The notes under the pieces were generated by a model. That model saw only the letters and a list, made by a program, of their open reading frames with translations, was not told where the DNA came from and searched no databases. Below are positions 26,801 through 34,383 of a stretch of 46,418 nucleotides of DNA, in pieces. The stretch is from NCBI GenBank assembly GCA_018668695.1, contig JABJBS010000368.1, positions 1 through 46,418 of the forward strand, in the 5' to 3' direction. Numbering within the stretch: position 1 is the first letter of the stretch; each line of letters opens with the position of its first letter. The DNA is from Deltaproteobacteria bacterium (GTDB taxonomy: Bacteria > Myxococcota > XYA12-FULL-58-9 > JABJBS01). Made by a program: the position numbers and the translations under genes.

Positions 26801-29800
26801 CTAAACCTGCATCGGAAGGATCAATATCGATAGCTTTAACCAACGCGTGCGGCCATTCCTTAGCCAGCGCCTTGGTAAAACCGACGAGTCCAGATTGCTG
26901 CAAAACACGTTCAGCGTAATCGCCTGGTTCAAGGCCGAAGTGACCACCCAACCCGGTTAGGCAAACAAATGCCTTTGCAGAATTGGGCGCAGTTTTGTGC
27001 AAGCCTGAAGCCAGCTTATAAGCCACTTCAATAGATGAGCTCAGATCAGACTTAGAACCGCCTGACTCCAGCAGCTTCGCGCAGGCATCAAGACCCGCAA
27101 AGTGAAGCACAGAATCGGGCAGTAATTGGTGCTTACCGAGCGTCTCAAAAAGTGCATCAACACTCGTCGGGTTAAGCTGCCAATGAAGAATATCTTCACT
27201 AAGTGGTCCTTCAGCATCCCCTGGCGTTCCCATGGAATCAATCAATACTACCTGTAACCCAAAATCCTTAAGAACCAGCGCTGTTGCGTCCGCAACACCA
27301 CCACTGTCGCGGGTGAGTAGTACCAAATCTCCCAAACGTTCTGGAGATGCCGGCAACAAACTAATTGGGCGTGCAGACAACACGGGTTGATACCGCATCA
27401 ACACATCGTTGATCACTTCATCACCCGCTGAATCTGATTGATTCAGAACCTGAGTAAGATGCGCTGCAATGTCTTCAATCGAGGTCTGCTCACTCATCAG
27501 TGACTGCGGAATACCGCCTTCTAGCTCCTTAAACCGTGCATCGACTTTCGAACTCAACTCCACGAACATCAGTGAATCAAAACCAAGGTCTGCAGACAAA
27601 CGTTGCGTTGGTTTAAGAGCGCTCGCAGGAAATGCGCTTACATCCGACACCAGCTCAGAGACAATCTTAAGCACTGCATCCAAGGCCCACTCGTTAAGCT
27701 CCGTTGTTACCGGCGCAGCTTGCTTGGCAACTGGCTCGGTTTCAACGATTGATTCCTGGTTAGGCGTTACCGCAACCTTGTTTAGGTTCTGCCGTGCAGC
27801 TGCGAAATCAACTTCGCCGGTACCGCCGGAAAGAATCGCTGTTTGCTGTGCTAGAATTTCGGCATGCGTCGCTAAGATACTTGCTTGCTCCCGAAACAAT
27901 TCGACAAGCTGCGCCTGTTCTCCCGTTGCCTTAGATTCAGCAGCCGGAGCAGCCAGATCGTCTTCGGTCACATTGGCTGGGCGAAGCGCGATGACCTTTT
28001 CCTGAACCACCCAATAGGGTTCTTTTTCGAGAAGCGTCTCGGGCAGCGTCACCAATGTGTTCGTTTCGCTTGGATACAACGCCTCCCACTGAATATCACA
28101 ACCCAAACTAAAAAGTTGGCCCAGCGCTCGCATGAGCGTTCTTTCGCCATCGTGTTTAGAATGATGAAGTTGAACCACATGGGCTCGGTCGCTTAGGGTA
28201 CCCTTCGCAAATGATGTGAGAGTTTTACCTGCGCCGACTTCGAGAAAAACATTCGCACCTTCTTCAAGAGCGGTTTCTAAACAGCCTACAAAATCTACGG
28301 GCGCAGTCGCGTGCCGACTGAAGACACTTTGAATGGAGTCCTCACCCTGAGCCGCATTATAGGGGTTTGCAGTAATCGCGGAGACTACAACCTTGTCCGC
28401 ACCGAGGATTTCAAGCTCCTCGATCAACTGATCTACATCACCGGTTACGCCCTCAACCACGGGGGAATGAAATGCATGGGATACTCGTAAAAGCTTCGCC
28501 GCAATCTTGGCAGCCTTGAGTTCCTCAACCGCACGTTCCACAGCCGCAGTGGTCCCAGAGATGACCGTTTGTCTTGGATGATTAATATTCGCAACCTCAA
28601 CGCCGTCAATTTTAGCAATGACTGCTTCAGTCTCGCTCCGGCCAGCCATCGAAGCGGCCATCGCGCCGAAATCATTAAGCTCAAGTTCAGCCATAAGTTT
28701 GCCGCGTTTAGCAACAAACTGAAGAGTTTGGCTCTCACTAAGAATTCCCCCGGATGCTGCAGCGACAAATTCACCAAGGCTATGACCCAGCGTGATCTCA
28801 GCATCGATGCCAAGACTTTCTAGAAACTGTCCCAAAGCGAGACCCAGTGCCGCCATCGTGGGCTGGCAAACCTGAGTGGCTTTCAGCGCATCCTCGGCTG
28901 CCTCTAAAGATTCCTTTGTGCCATCTAGCTCGGGATAAAGGTAAGTCAGAAGTGGCTTGGGCAGAATGCTCTCTACCGCTTGTGCCAATGAATCGAGTGT
29001 TTCTTTAAATTGAGCCGAGCGCTCATACAGGCCACGCAATAAGCCTACGCGCTGAGCCCCTTGTCCCGGGAACATCCATGCAAGTCTCGGAGTTTTCTTT
29101 TGGGCTTCATGGTCAACCAGCACGAGGTCCGGGCCTAGAATCCCAGGAACCACGCCATTGCTTGCATGCGCTGAAAGTTCTTGTAACTGCGTAACAAACT
29201 CATCTCGGTTTGCTGCCACGATCACAGCTCGAAATCGTTCAAACTTTCGTGTCGTGTTCAACGTGCCCGCGATATCTTCGATTGACCCATGCTTAGCGAA
29301 CCCCACCTGAACCGCCTCCGCCAATTCAAGTGCGTGCTGACCCAGAAGATCTAATGAAGGTCCCGTCACAACGAGTGCATGCGCCGGCGAAACGTCTTGT
29401 GTCCATCCTGAGACATAAACAGCAGGGCGACTCTTCGCGGGCGTAGCTTCTTCCAGAACGACGTGGCAGTTGGTGCCACCAAAGCCGAACGAACTCACAG
29501 CGGCGCGGCGCGGCGTATTCCCGCGCACCCAAGGTGTCTGTTCACGAGCGATATCGAATGGAGTATCATCTAGCCCAAGCTTAGGATGAGGATTCTCAAA
29601 AGCGGCTTGAGGTGGTATCACCCCGTGTTTCATCACCATCACCGCTTTAATCAAACCTGCGATGCCTGCCGCGCTCATAGTATGACCGATATTTGCCTTA
29701 ACTGAAGACAGCCATACCTTCTCTGGAGCTGACGCGTCTTTGCACATTGCCTGCTCAAGTGCTCCCACTTCGACGGGATCACCGACCGGGGTTGCTGTAC

Positions 29801-30893
29801 CGTGGCATTCGACAAATTCAATCGTAGCAGGATCGAAACCCGCATCTTCGTGTGCTTTTTGAATGGCCGAGAGCTGCCCTGCTGGGCTCGGCGCCATAGG
29901 GCCGGGACTCCCATTACCATCGTTATTGATGCCCACTCCTCGAATCACAGCATGAACACGGTCACCATCTTCAAGAGCGGTGGAGAGGCGTTTTAAAACA
30001 ATAATCCCGGAGCCATCACCCTGTAGGAATCCATCAGCTTGTGCATCAAACGGCCTGCACCGACCTTGTTTTGAAATTGCACCGATCCGCGAAAAACAAA
30101 CGAGATTGAGTGGTGTCAAATTGAGATAAGCACCACCTGCAACCGCGCTATCGCAAAGACCTGCCCGAAGATACGTCACAGCATCGGTAACGGCGACCAA
30201 TGCAGAAGCACAAGCAGCATCAATACTAAAGGCGGGACCACCAAGTCCCCACTGATGAGCTATACTGGCTGCTGCCATATTGAGAAGCGTGCCTGGCATC
30301 GAGAAGGCAGATAGAGGCGCCAAATTTTCAACAGAGTCTAAAAGTGGCTTTAAGGCCGCTTGGTCTGGTTTATTACCCCAGATGCCCGAAGCCATGCCCA
30401 AGGCCATCGTTCGCATACCGAGGATATCCCGATATTCCGATGAACTTAGACCGAGAAAGGTTCCCATTCGGTCTGGATTAAAACCCGCGCCGTTTTCAAA
30501 ACCCGTTTCGAAATCGAAACGTTCAAGGCCAGCGTCTTGTAGAGCGGCTCGTGCCGTATCCATCAAAAGCCGGTGCTGTGGGTCCATTCCCTGTACACGC
30601 TTGGGAGCAATCCCATAGTGCATAGCAGCGAAGTCACGAACGTTTTCGATAAACGCTCCTTTTTGAACGTAAGTTTTATCTAGGTTCCGTGGCACCGGAG
30701 AATAAAAGGCATCATTGTCCCAACGGTCTTTTGGAATCTCGCTAAAACACTCTTTACCCGCAACAATATTTTGCCAAAAAGCATCCACATTAGGCGCCTG
30801 GGCAAAGCGACAGGCCATACCAACGATAGCAATATCTTGGTCTGGGTTTAAGTCGCTCGAGTTCTCTAAATCGTGGGGGTATGAATTCGCCAT
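23862..30893 (-). CDS. Polyketide synthase fused to alpha-oxoamine synthase (KS-AT-ACP-KR-DH-AOS)
   Basis: The 2343-aa start at 30893 has GAGAGCGG upstream. Domains: KS 20-440 (Cys228, His364, His404); AT 600-930 (Ser705 in GHSLGE; HAFH at 806-809, typical of malonyl-CoA specificity); ACP 1070-1150 (Ser1107 in LGFDSL); KR 1180-1595 (GGGRGLG 1416-1422, catalytic Tyr1557); DH 1650-1915 (His1664 in HRLKGEPVMP, Asp1835); PLP oxoamine synthase 1950-2335 (VDEAHSAGV, Schiff-base Lys2180 in GTLSKSF). The KS-AT-ACP-KR-DH order recalls PfaA of PUFA synthases. There is no ER and no thioesterase, so the enoyl chain should be released by decarboxylative condensation with an amino acid, as in serine palmitoyltransferase. 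All active residues are present. It is the last gene of the FAAL-MT-ACP-PKS run. Amino acid choice and number of rounds are not readable. Confidence 0.9.
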   Translation of the reverse strand: MANSYPHDLENSSDLNPDQDIAIVGMACRFAQAPNVDAFWQNIVAGKECFSEIPKDRWDNDAFYSPVPRNLDKTYVQKGAFIENVRDFAAMHYGIAPKRVQGMDPQHRLLMDTARAALQDAGLERFDFETGFENGAGFNPDRMGTFLGLSSSEYRDILGMRTMALGMASGIWGNKPDQAALKPLLDSVENLAPLSAFSMPGTLLNMAAASIAHQWGLGGPAFSIDAACASALVAVTDAVTYLRAGLCDSAVAGGAYLNLTPLNLVCFSRIGAISKQGRCRPFDAQADGFLQGDGSGIIVLKRLSTALEDGDRVHAVIRGVGINNDGNGSPGPMAPSPAGQLSAIQKAHEDAGFDPATIEFVECHGTATPVGDPVEVGALEQAMCKDASAPEKVWLSSVKANIGHTMSAAGIAGLIKAVMVMKHGVIPPQAAFENPHPKLGLDDTPFDIAREQTPWVRGNTPRRAAVSSFGFGGTNCHVVLEEATPAKSRPAVYVSGWTQDVSPAHALVVTGPSLDLLGQHALELAEAVQVGFAKHGSIEDIAGTLNTTRKFERFRAVIVAANRDEFVTQLQELSAHASNGVVPGILGPDLVLVDHEAQKKTPRLAWMFPGQGAQRVGLLRGLYERSAQFKETLDSLAQAVESILPKPLLTYLYPELDGTKESLEAAEDALKATQVCQPTMAALGLALGQFLESLGIDAEITLGHSLGEFVAAASGGILSESQTLQFVAKRGKLMAELELNDFGAMAASMAGRSETEAVIAKIDGVEVANINHPRQTVISGTTAAVERAVEELKAAKIAAKLLRVSHAFHSPVVEGVTGDVDQLIEELEILGADKVVVSAITANPYNAAQGEDSIQSVFSRHATAPVDFVGCLETALEEGANVFLEVGAGKTLTSFAKGTLSDRAHVVQLHHSKHDGERTLMRALGQLFSLGCDIQWEALYPSETNTLVTLPETLLEKEPYWVVQEKVIALRPANVTEDDLAAPAAESKATGEQAQLVELFREQASILATHAEILAQQTAILSGGTGEVDFAAARQNLNKVAVTPNQESIVETEPVAKQAAPVTTELNEWALDAVLKIVSELVSDVSAFPASALKPTQRLSADLGFDSLMFVELSSKVDARFKELEGGIPQSLMSEQTSIEDIAAHLTQVLNQSDSAGDEVINDVLMRYQPVLSARPISLLPASPERLGDLVLLTRDSGGVADATALVLKDFGLQVVLIDSMGTPGDAEGPLSEDILHWQLNPTSVDALFETLGKHQLLPDSVLHFAGLDACAKLLESGGSKSDLSSSIEVAYKLASGLHKTAPNSAKAFVCLTGLGGHFGLEPGDYAERVLQQSGLVGFTKALAKEWPHALVKAIDIDPSDAGLAEQITAELFCADREVEVGFTGGRRQVVSLEPVADVSADGHTIGKDDVIVITGGGRGLGAKTALHFAKKYQCGLVLTGRSDSNDAQDITKTLADIESLGSRATYIRWDVQAVMSADQLDAVKSLGPVTGVIHCAGVIRDKRIEDKTISDLRTVFNTKALGLLNTMQALEHEPLRFMVGYSSWSGRFGNVGQTDYSAANEWLNRALTFVGRERKDLCVTSVMWPPWEDSSMAQTIPSPVRKAMESQGVRFLQDDEGFELLDEVLSSGTRGEVLVGGRVALETSSLATSEVLSTLTHPYLEDHRLKGEPVMPLAVALDQVCQVALELCDNGVHEVRDLKLYQGVVANSPVLLEGETSSSRHDVDGVLKATWELKQTVEDGKKALAYKAQIESMADWQEEGETFAVQPSVLPELPLALEDFYAEHTFHGPLLHGVESITAMDQHGVKGLVKTSKPSDWVPMSIRSAWAVDPLVVDGSFQLVAYWMWHFHKKAAFPVGFGRFIHVKPFSGDTIYCHVVSVEVGDSSFTGSIRYTDANGDLFAILENVEAQVFESASQESTSEADDSVSEVQDQHYKVEAFPEVQAFAERLKMTEAMGLQNPFFSVHEGTARDVSVVAGHEMVNFSSYNYLGYSGHPQVVQAAQDAIARYGTSVSASRVASGERPLHGQLEEELAKLLQVESALIFSSGHHTNESVIGHLFGEKDLIVHDSLAHNSIMQGALLSGAKRRPFHHDDWEELDKILSQLRPHFEKCVIAIEGVYSMDGDIANLPRFIEMRDKYKCLLFVDEAHSAGVLGGTGGGIREHFGTRGDQVDIWMGTLSKSFASCGGYIGASAALVEYLKYTTPGFVFSAGISPANSAAALEAIRLMNQEPENVKRLQHNSEFFLKALKAHGIDTGFSEGSAVVPCIVGNSMKSLQLSESLRVKGINVQPIVYPAVDEDAARLRFFLSSLHTEDQLRFTADTLAQELRALEVLEPSMSESPRV

Positions 30894-30958
30894 TTTACCG
30901 CTCTCAAAATGCATATGCAGTTGATTATTTGGAATTCGCTGGAAAACATAAACTCAGC

Positions 30959-30991
30959 AAAAACGAAGAAGGCGGCCAACGGCCGCCTTCT
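30959..30991 (-). terminator. Strong hairpin between ACP and PKS genes, possible attenuator
   Basis: AGAAGGCGGCC (30967-30977) and GGCCGCCTTCT (30981-30991) form a perfect 11-bp stem with a 3-nt loop. On the minus strand it is followed after 3 nt by five T (30963-30959). It lies 20 nt after the ACP stop codon and about 65 nt before the PKS start. It may partly terminate or stabilise the ACP transcript, lowering PKS relative to ACP; this is inference. Confidence 0.6.
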
Positions 30992-31010
30992 AAATCATTC
31001 GCTGAAACGC

Positions 31011-31286
31011 TTACGCGCTCGCTCGCGCTTCGGATACCAAAGCATCCGGCGCTACCGACTGAATCACATTTGACAAGTCTGCCAGTGTTTGAACGCGTGC
31101 AATCTTTTCATCTGGAAGGTGAATTTCTAATTCCTCTTCAATAAAGCCAATCACTTCCAACATCGCCACTGAGTCAATACCAAGTTCACTGATTTTTTGC
31201 TCAACGTTGAGGCTATCATACTTTTTGCGCGCCACTTCCCAGGCTGCCTTTTCAAAAAGAGATACTACTTTTGCTTCTGCTGTCAT
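31011..31286 (-). CDS. Free-standing acyl carrier protein
   Basis: The 91-aa product has the acyl-carrier motif LGIDSV with the phosphopantetheine serine at Ser39, followed by the acidic helix IGFIEEELEIHLPDE. The start is the ATG at 31286 (TGGAG ribosome site 6 nt upstream); the frame could extend 4 codons but that start lacks a site. It sits between the CFA-type methyltransferase (52-bp gap) and the PKS. With a FAAL in the same operon it is the probable acceptor of the activated fatty acid, passing it to the KS of the PKS. The position equals that of the dedicated ACP in bacterial ceramide loci. Confidence 0.88.
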   Translation of the reverse strand: MTAEAKVVSLFEKAAWEVARKKYDSLNVEQKISELGIDSVAMLEVIGFIEEELEIHLPDEKIARVQTLADLSNVIQSVAPDALVSEARASA

Positions 31287-31338
31287 TGGATACTCCATTT
31301 TTCGTTTGTTCGTATTTGTTAAACAAGTCGTCAGGTAT

Positions 31339-32187
31339 TTAGTCGATTCGCTTCAATTGCCACTGAGCGAGAGACTGATAGTGCATTTCGAATGCGCGAA
31401 CACATGTGCTGAGATAACGGTCGTAATCTTCAAACACTTGCGAGCCCCACTTTTCACGAATGAAATCTTCGCTTCGCTTAAGGCCTTCAAGCCAATGTGC
31501 ACACGTCTTCTGATAGTCGACGCGTCGCGTAGTCACTTGCTTCACTTCCCAGTATGGATTAACCGCAATAACGATATCTTCGAGACGCGGTGTGATGCCT
31601 CCTGGGAAAATTTCATAAGTCATCCAGCCAATGTCTTGGATATCCTTACGGTTACGAGGTGCTCGGTTTCGCAAAATAGTCTGGAGCGCAAAGTGTGCCC
31701 CAGGCTTTGTCCATTCATGCGCTAGACGAAAATAATTTCGATAGAGATCGATATGCTCTCCAGCGCGTGCCTGCTCAGGAGTGACCACATGCTCAATCAT
31801 GCAGATTGAGATAACTGCGTCAAAAAGGCGGTCCGGCTTATAATCCAGGTAGTTCACACAATGTGCAGTGACATTTGGAATCTTCCGAGCATTAATTTCT
31901 TCAAACTGTGCTGGACTAAGCGTAATTCCATGAACGTCCTTAACGCCTTTGTCCTGAGCCAAAAATTCAATATTGGCACCCCATCCGCAACCGATATCTA
32001 AAATTGAGCCCTCAGGCGTAATTTTGGATTGGTCGTGAAGGAAATTAAGCTTTGCAATCTGTGCTTCATCCAAGTCATCGGTTTCATCGTAAATACCGCA
32101 AGTGTAATTCATGCGCTTATCCAGCCAAAGCCGGAAAAACTCGTTACCTACATCATATGAAACCTGAACTTCTGCCTGTGTCGACAT
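31339..32187 (-). CDS. SAM-dependent methyltransferase, cyclopropane-fatty-acid-synthase family
   Basis: The 282-aa product has the CFA/mycolic-acid methyltransferase pattern: YDVGNEFFRLWLD and MNYTCGIYDE near residues 11-36, SAM motif I ILDIGCGWG (63-71), GITLSPAQFE and SICMIEHV with the conserved Glu-His. Family members transfer a methyl group to an alkene of a lipid chain, giving cyclopropane or methyl-branched products. AAGGAAGAG precedes the ATG, 24 bp after the FAAL stop, so co-expression is likely. By family analogy the fungal sphingolipid C9-methyltransferase belongs here, which fits the sphingoid-lipid reading of the operon, but the substrate is inference. Confidence 0.85.
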   Translation of the reverse strand: MSTQAEVQVSYDVGNEFFRLWLDKRMNYTCGIYDETDDLDEAQIAKLNFLHDQSKITPEGSILDIGCGWGANIEFLAQDKGVKDVHGITLSPAQFEEINARKIPNVTAHCVNYLDYKPDRLFDAVISICMIEHVVTPEQARAGEHIDLYRNYFRLAHEWTKPGAHFALQTILRNRAPRNRKDIQDIGWMTYEIFPGGITPRLEDIVIAVNPYWEVKQVTTRRVDYQKTCAHWLEGLKRSEDFIREKWGSQVFEDYDRYLSTCVRAFEMHYQSLAQWQLKRID

Positions 32188-32211
32188 GTCTCTTCCTTGG
32201 TTACACCACGC

Positions 32212-34110
32212 TTAAACGCGTGGTCGAATTCTTTTTGTGATTGAGTCTTGAATCCGGCCAACGACCGGTATGGCTACAGCACGCTCTTTCACCGTGTACT
32301 TAACGCGGCTCATAAGCGAACGGACCATATGTCTCGCTACGGTTATTGTTTCACCTCGACTACCCATTGCTCGGGAGCCGCCAGTGGCGATTGTTTTGTC
32401 GATGTAATGTTGTCTTGTTTTGGAACGCTGTAATTTTCCGCTGGAAGTCTTTGATAGACCACCGGGAACCAAGAGGACAACATCCTCAACATTCAAAAAT
32501 AATTCGCCGCGCACCGCATCTTTAACTTGCTGTTTCAGGCTCTCTTCGTCGAGCCCAGGGCGGCATTCAGCCACAACGATTAAGTCTTCACTCTGCTCAC
32601 CCAAAATAGAAAACGCGATGACGTTACCTTTTCGGATTCCCTCAAGATCTGCCACAGCCCACTCAATGGTTTGTGGATCGTAGTTGCGACCGTTTAGAAT
32701 GATGATGTCTTTTTTGCGACCCGTGACGTAAAGTTCACCCGCAACAGTGTAGCCCAAATCACCGGTCCGAAGACCCCACGGCTTAAAGACGTCTGCTGTT
32801 GCTTCTGGATTTTTATAATAACCTGCCGCAATACTGGGTCCGTCAAATACCACTTCGCCTAATGTTCGGTCCGGAAGTACAGTTCCATCCTCAGAACAAA
32901 TCTTCACGGTGTGTCCGTCTAAAGCCCAACCACAGGTAACATAGTCAAGCTGTCCGCTTGGAGAGTCCATGGTTGAACCCGGTGCATGAGCAACCGTTAC
33001 GGCACGACCCTCATCTGCGTAAAGCTGGCTATCAACTTGGTCGACTCGAATGGGGTCCTGAAGACGTGAGAAGCTCATCGCCAACGTAGCCTCAGCCATG
33101 CCGTAAACAGGGAGCATTGCCTCTGGCTTGAGCCCTGCAGGTGCAAAATGATTAACAAATTTCTCGAGGGTTTCGGGATGATTGGGTTCAGCACCACAGC
33201 CCACAATTCGCAACGAACTGAGGTCTAGCTTTGCGAGCTTTTTCTCGGTCGTTCGGCGAACCGCAATGGCGTAAGCAAAGTTGGGTGCAAACGTAGTGGT
33301 TCCCTTGTATTTGGTCACTGTCTCTAGCCAAATTGAAGGATGTTTCACAAATGTCAGAGTAGGAATAAAAACACCACTGCAACCCCAAATCAGAGGTGCG
33401 AGCATCATACCTATTAAACCCATGTCGTGATAAAGCGGCAGCCAGCTAACGGTGACATCTTTACCAGGCACCATTTCTAGACCCGGTCCCATAATGGAAT
33501 AAAGGTTAGCGGCGAGTGTTTTGTGTGTCACCACCACGCCTTTGGGCAGCGCTGTGGATCCTGAAGTAAACTGAAGAAAGACAGTGTCATCCGCCTCAAC
33601 TTTGGCTTCAGGGAAATCCTTCCGAGCTGGGCCTTCTAGCTTATCAATCGTAAGAATTCGCTCGAGAGTTGGAACCTTGTCCACCAAACTCCACAAAATG
33701 GTCTGAACTCGGTTATCGGTAAGTAATACAGTAGCATCCGAAGCGCCTAGAATGTTTTCGGCAGTATCAACGTAGCTATCGAGCTTGCCGAACCCCAGCG
33801 GTGGATACATTGGCACTGGTACAATACCGACGGTGGTTGCTGCGACGAATGTGAGAATGAATTCTTCAGGATCAGGAATGACAAGCGCCAGCTTATCGCC
33901 CTTGCTTAGTCCCAAGGCTTGTAAATGATTTGCTCGCCGCTTTGCTTCAGCCTGTATGTCCTTAAAACTGTAGAACTTTTCAGTACGATCTGGCTGAATA
34001 AAGGTAAAGCCGCGGTCCGTGCCTTTCGAGAGTGAAACCACCTCGTCCAGGGCTCGGCCTACGGTCCAATTTGGCTCAAATTCCTTACGTACGCACTTGG
34101 ATTTTGGCAT
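32212..34110 (-). CDS. Fatty-acyl-AMP ligase (FAAL)
   Basis: The 632-aa product belongs to the adenylate-forming superfamily. Motifs are FTSGSTALPKG (181-191, ATP binding), WLPLYHDMGLIG (223-234), YGMAEATLAMS, LRTGDLGY, GRKKDIIILNGRNYDP and the C-terminal SKTSSGKLQRSKTR with the catalytic-type Lys. The FAAL hallmarks (YHDMGLI, long N-domain without CoA motif, RNYDP) indicate acyl-AMP formation and transfer to an ACP rather than to CoA. The ACP two genes downstream is the likely acceptor. GGGGAG lies 8 nt before the ATG, and a 273-bp leader with stem-loops precedes it. It is the first gene of the closely spaced FAAL-MT-ACP-PKS unit. Confidence 0.92.
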   Translation of the reverse strand: MPKSKCVRKEFEPNWTVGRALDEVVSLSKGTDRGFTFIQPDRTEKFYSFKDIQAEAKRRANHLQALGLSKGDKLALVIPDPEEFILTFVAATTVGIVPVPMYPPLGFGKLDSYVDTAENILGASDATVLLTDNRVQTILWSLVDKVPTLERILTIDKLEGPARKDFPEAKVEADDTVFLQFTSGSTALPKGVVVTHKTLAANLYSIMGPGLEMVPGKDVTVSWLPLYHDMGLIGMMLAPLIWGCSGVFIPTLTFVKHPSIWLETVTKYKGTTTFAPNFAYAIAVRRTTEKKLAKLDLSSLRIVGCGAEPNHPETLEKFVNHFAPAGLKPEAMLPVYGMAEATLAMSFSRLQDPIRVDQVDSQLYADEGRAVTVAHAPGSTMDSPSGQLDYVTCGWALDGHTVKICSEDGTVLPDRTLGEVVFDGPSIAAGYYKNPEATADVFKPWGLRTGDLGYTVAGELYVTGRKKDIIILNGRNYDPQTIEWAVADLEGIRKGNVIAFSILGEQSEDLIVVAECRPGLDEESLKQQVKDAVRGELFLNVEDVVLLVPGGLSKTSSGKLQRSKTRQHYIDKTIATGGSRAMGSRGETITVARHMVRSLMSRVKYTVKERAVAIPVVGRIQDSITKRIRPRV

Positions 34111-34383
34111 CCTTGAGTCTCCCCAGTTCTCGTTGGAACTCCCTCAAAAAGGGTGCCCAGAAGACATAGTGGTCTTCGGGCTTAAGGCCGGACTATCAAC
34201 TCAGTGCACGCAATGTGTCAATATCAAAGCCGATTGGTATTGGATTTATGCCCAATTAACTTTTGGAGGGACAAATTGGTCTACTGGTATGATTTTATTG
34301 ACCAAAAACTGCGAATGTCGCGCGCAATTGGTCCTGACTTACATCACCGGAGGCTATCTTAAGTACGGAATAGGCCTAAAGGA
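34111..34383 (-). promoter_or_regulatory. Upstream region of the FAAL operon with repeated TTGGTC sites and leader stem-loops
   Basis: This 273-bp region probably holds the operon promoter. TTGGTC (34276-34281) and GACCAA (34300-34305) form an inverted repeat. AATTGGTCCTGA (34326-34337) matches the desaturase operator at 18642 in reverse, and AAATTGGTCT (34273-34282) matches 22730-22739. Nearer the start are three short stem-loops: AGTTC/GAACT (34125-34140), CCCT/AGGG (34141-34153) and CCC-GAAGAC/GTCTTC-GGG (34156-34180). A FadR-like regulator is a guess from the half-site. Confidence 0.45.

Noticed and set aside
23862-30893. PUFA synthase (PfaA) or simple BioF as the role of the large gene
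   Set aside because: The KS-AT-ACP-KR-DH order recalls PfaA, but there is only one ACP and no PfaB/C/D partners. The PLP part is fused to a PKS and lies in no biotin gene context.
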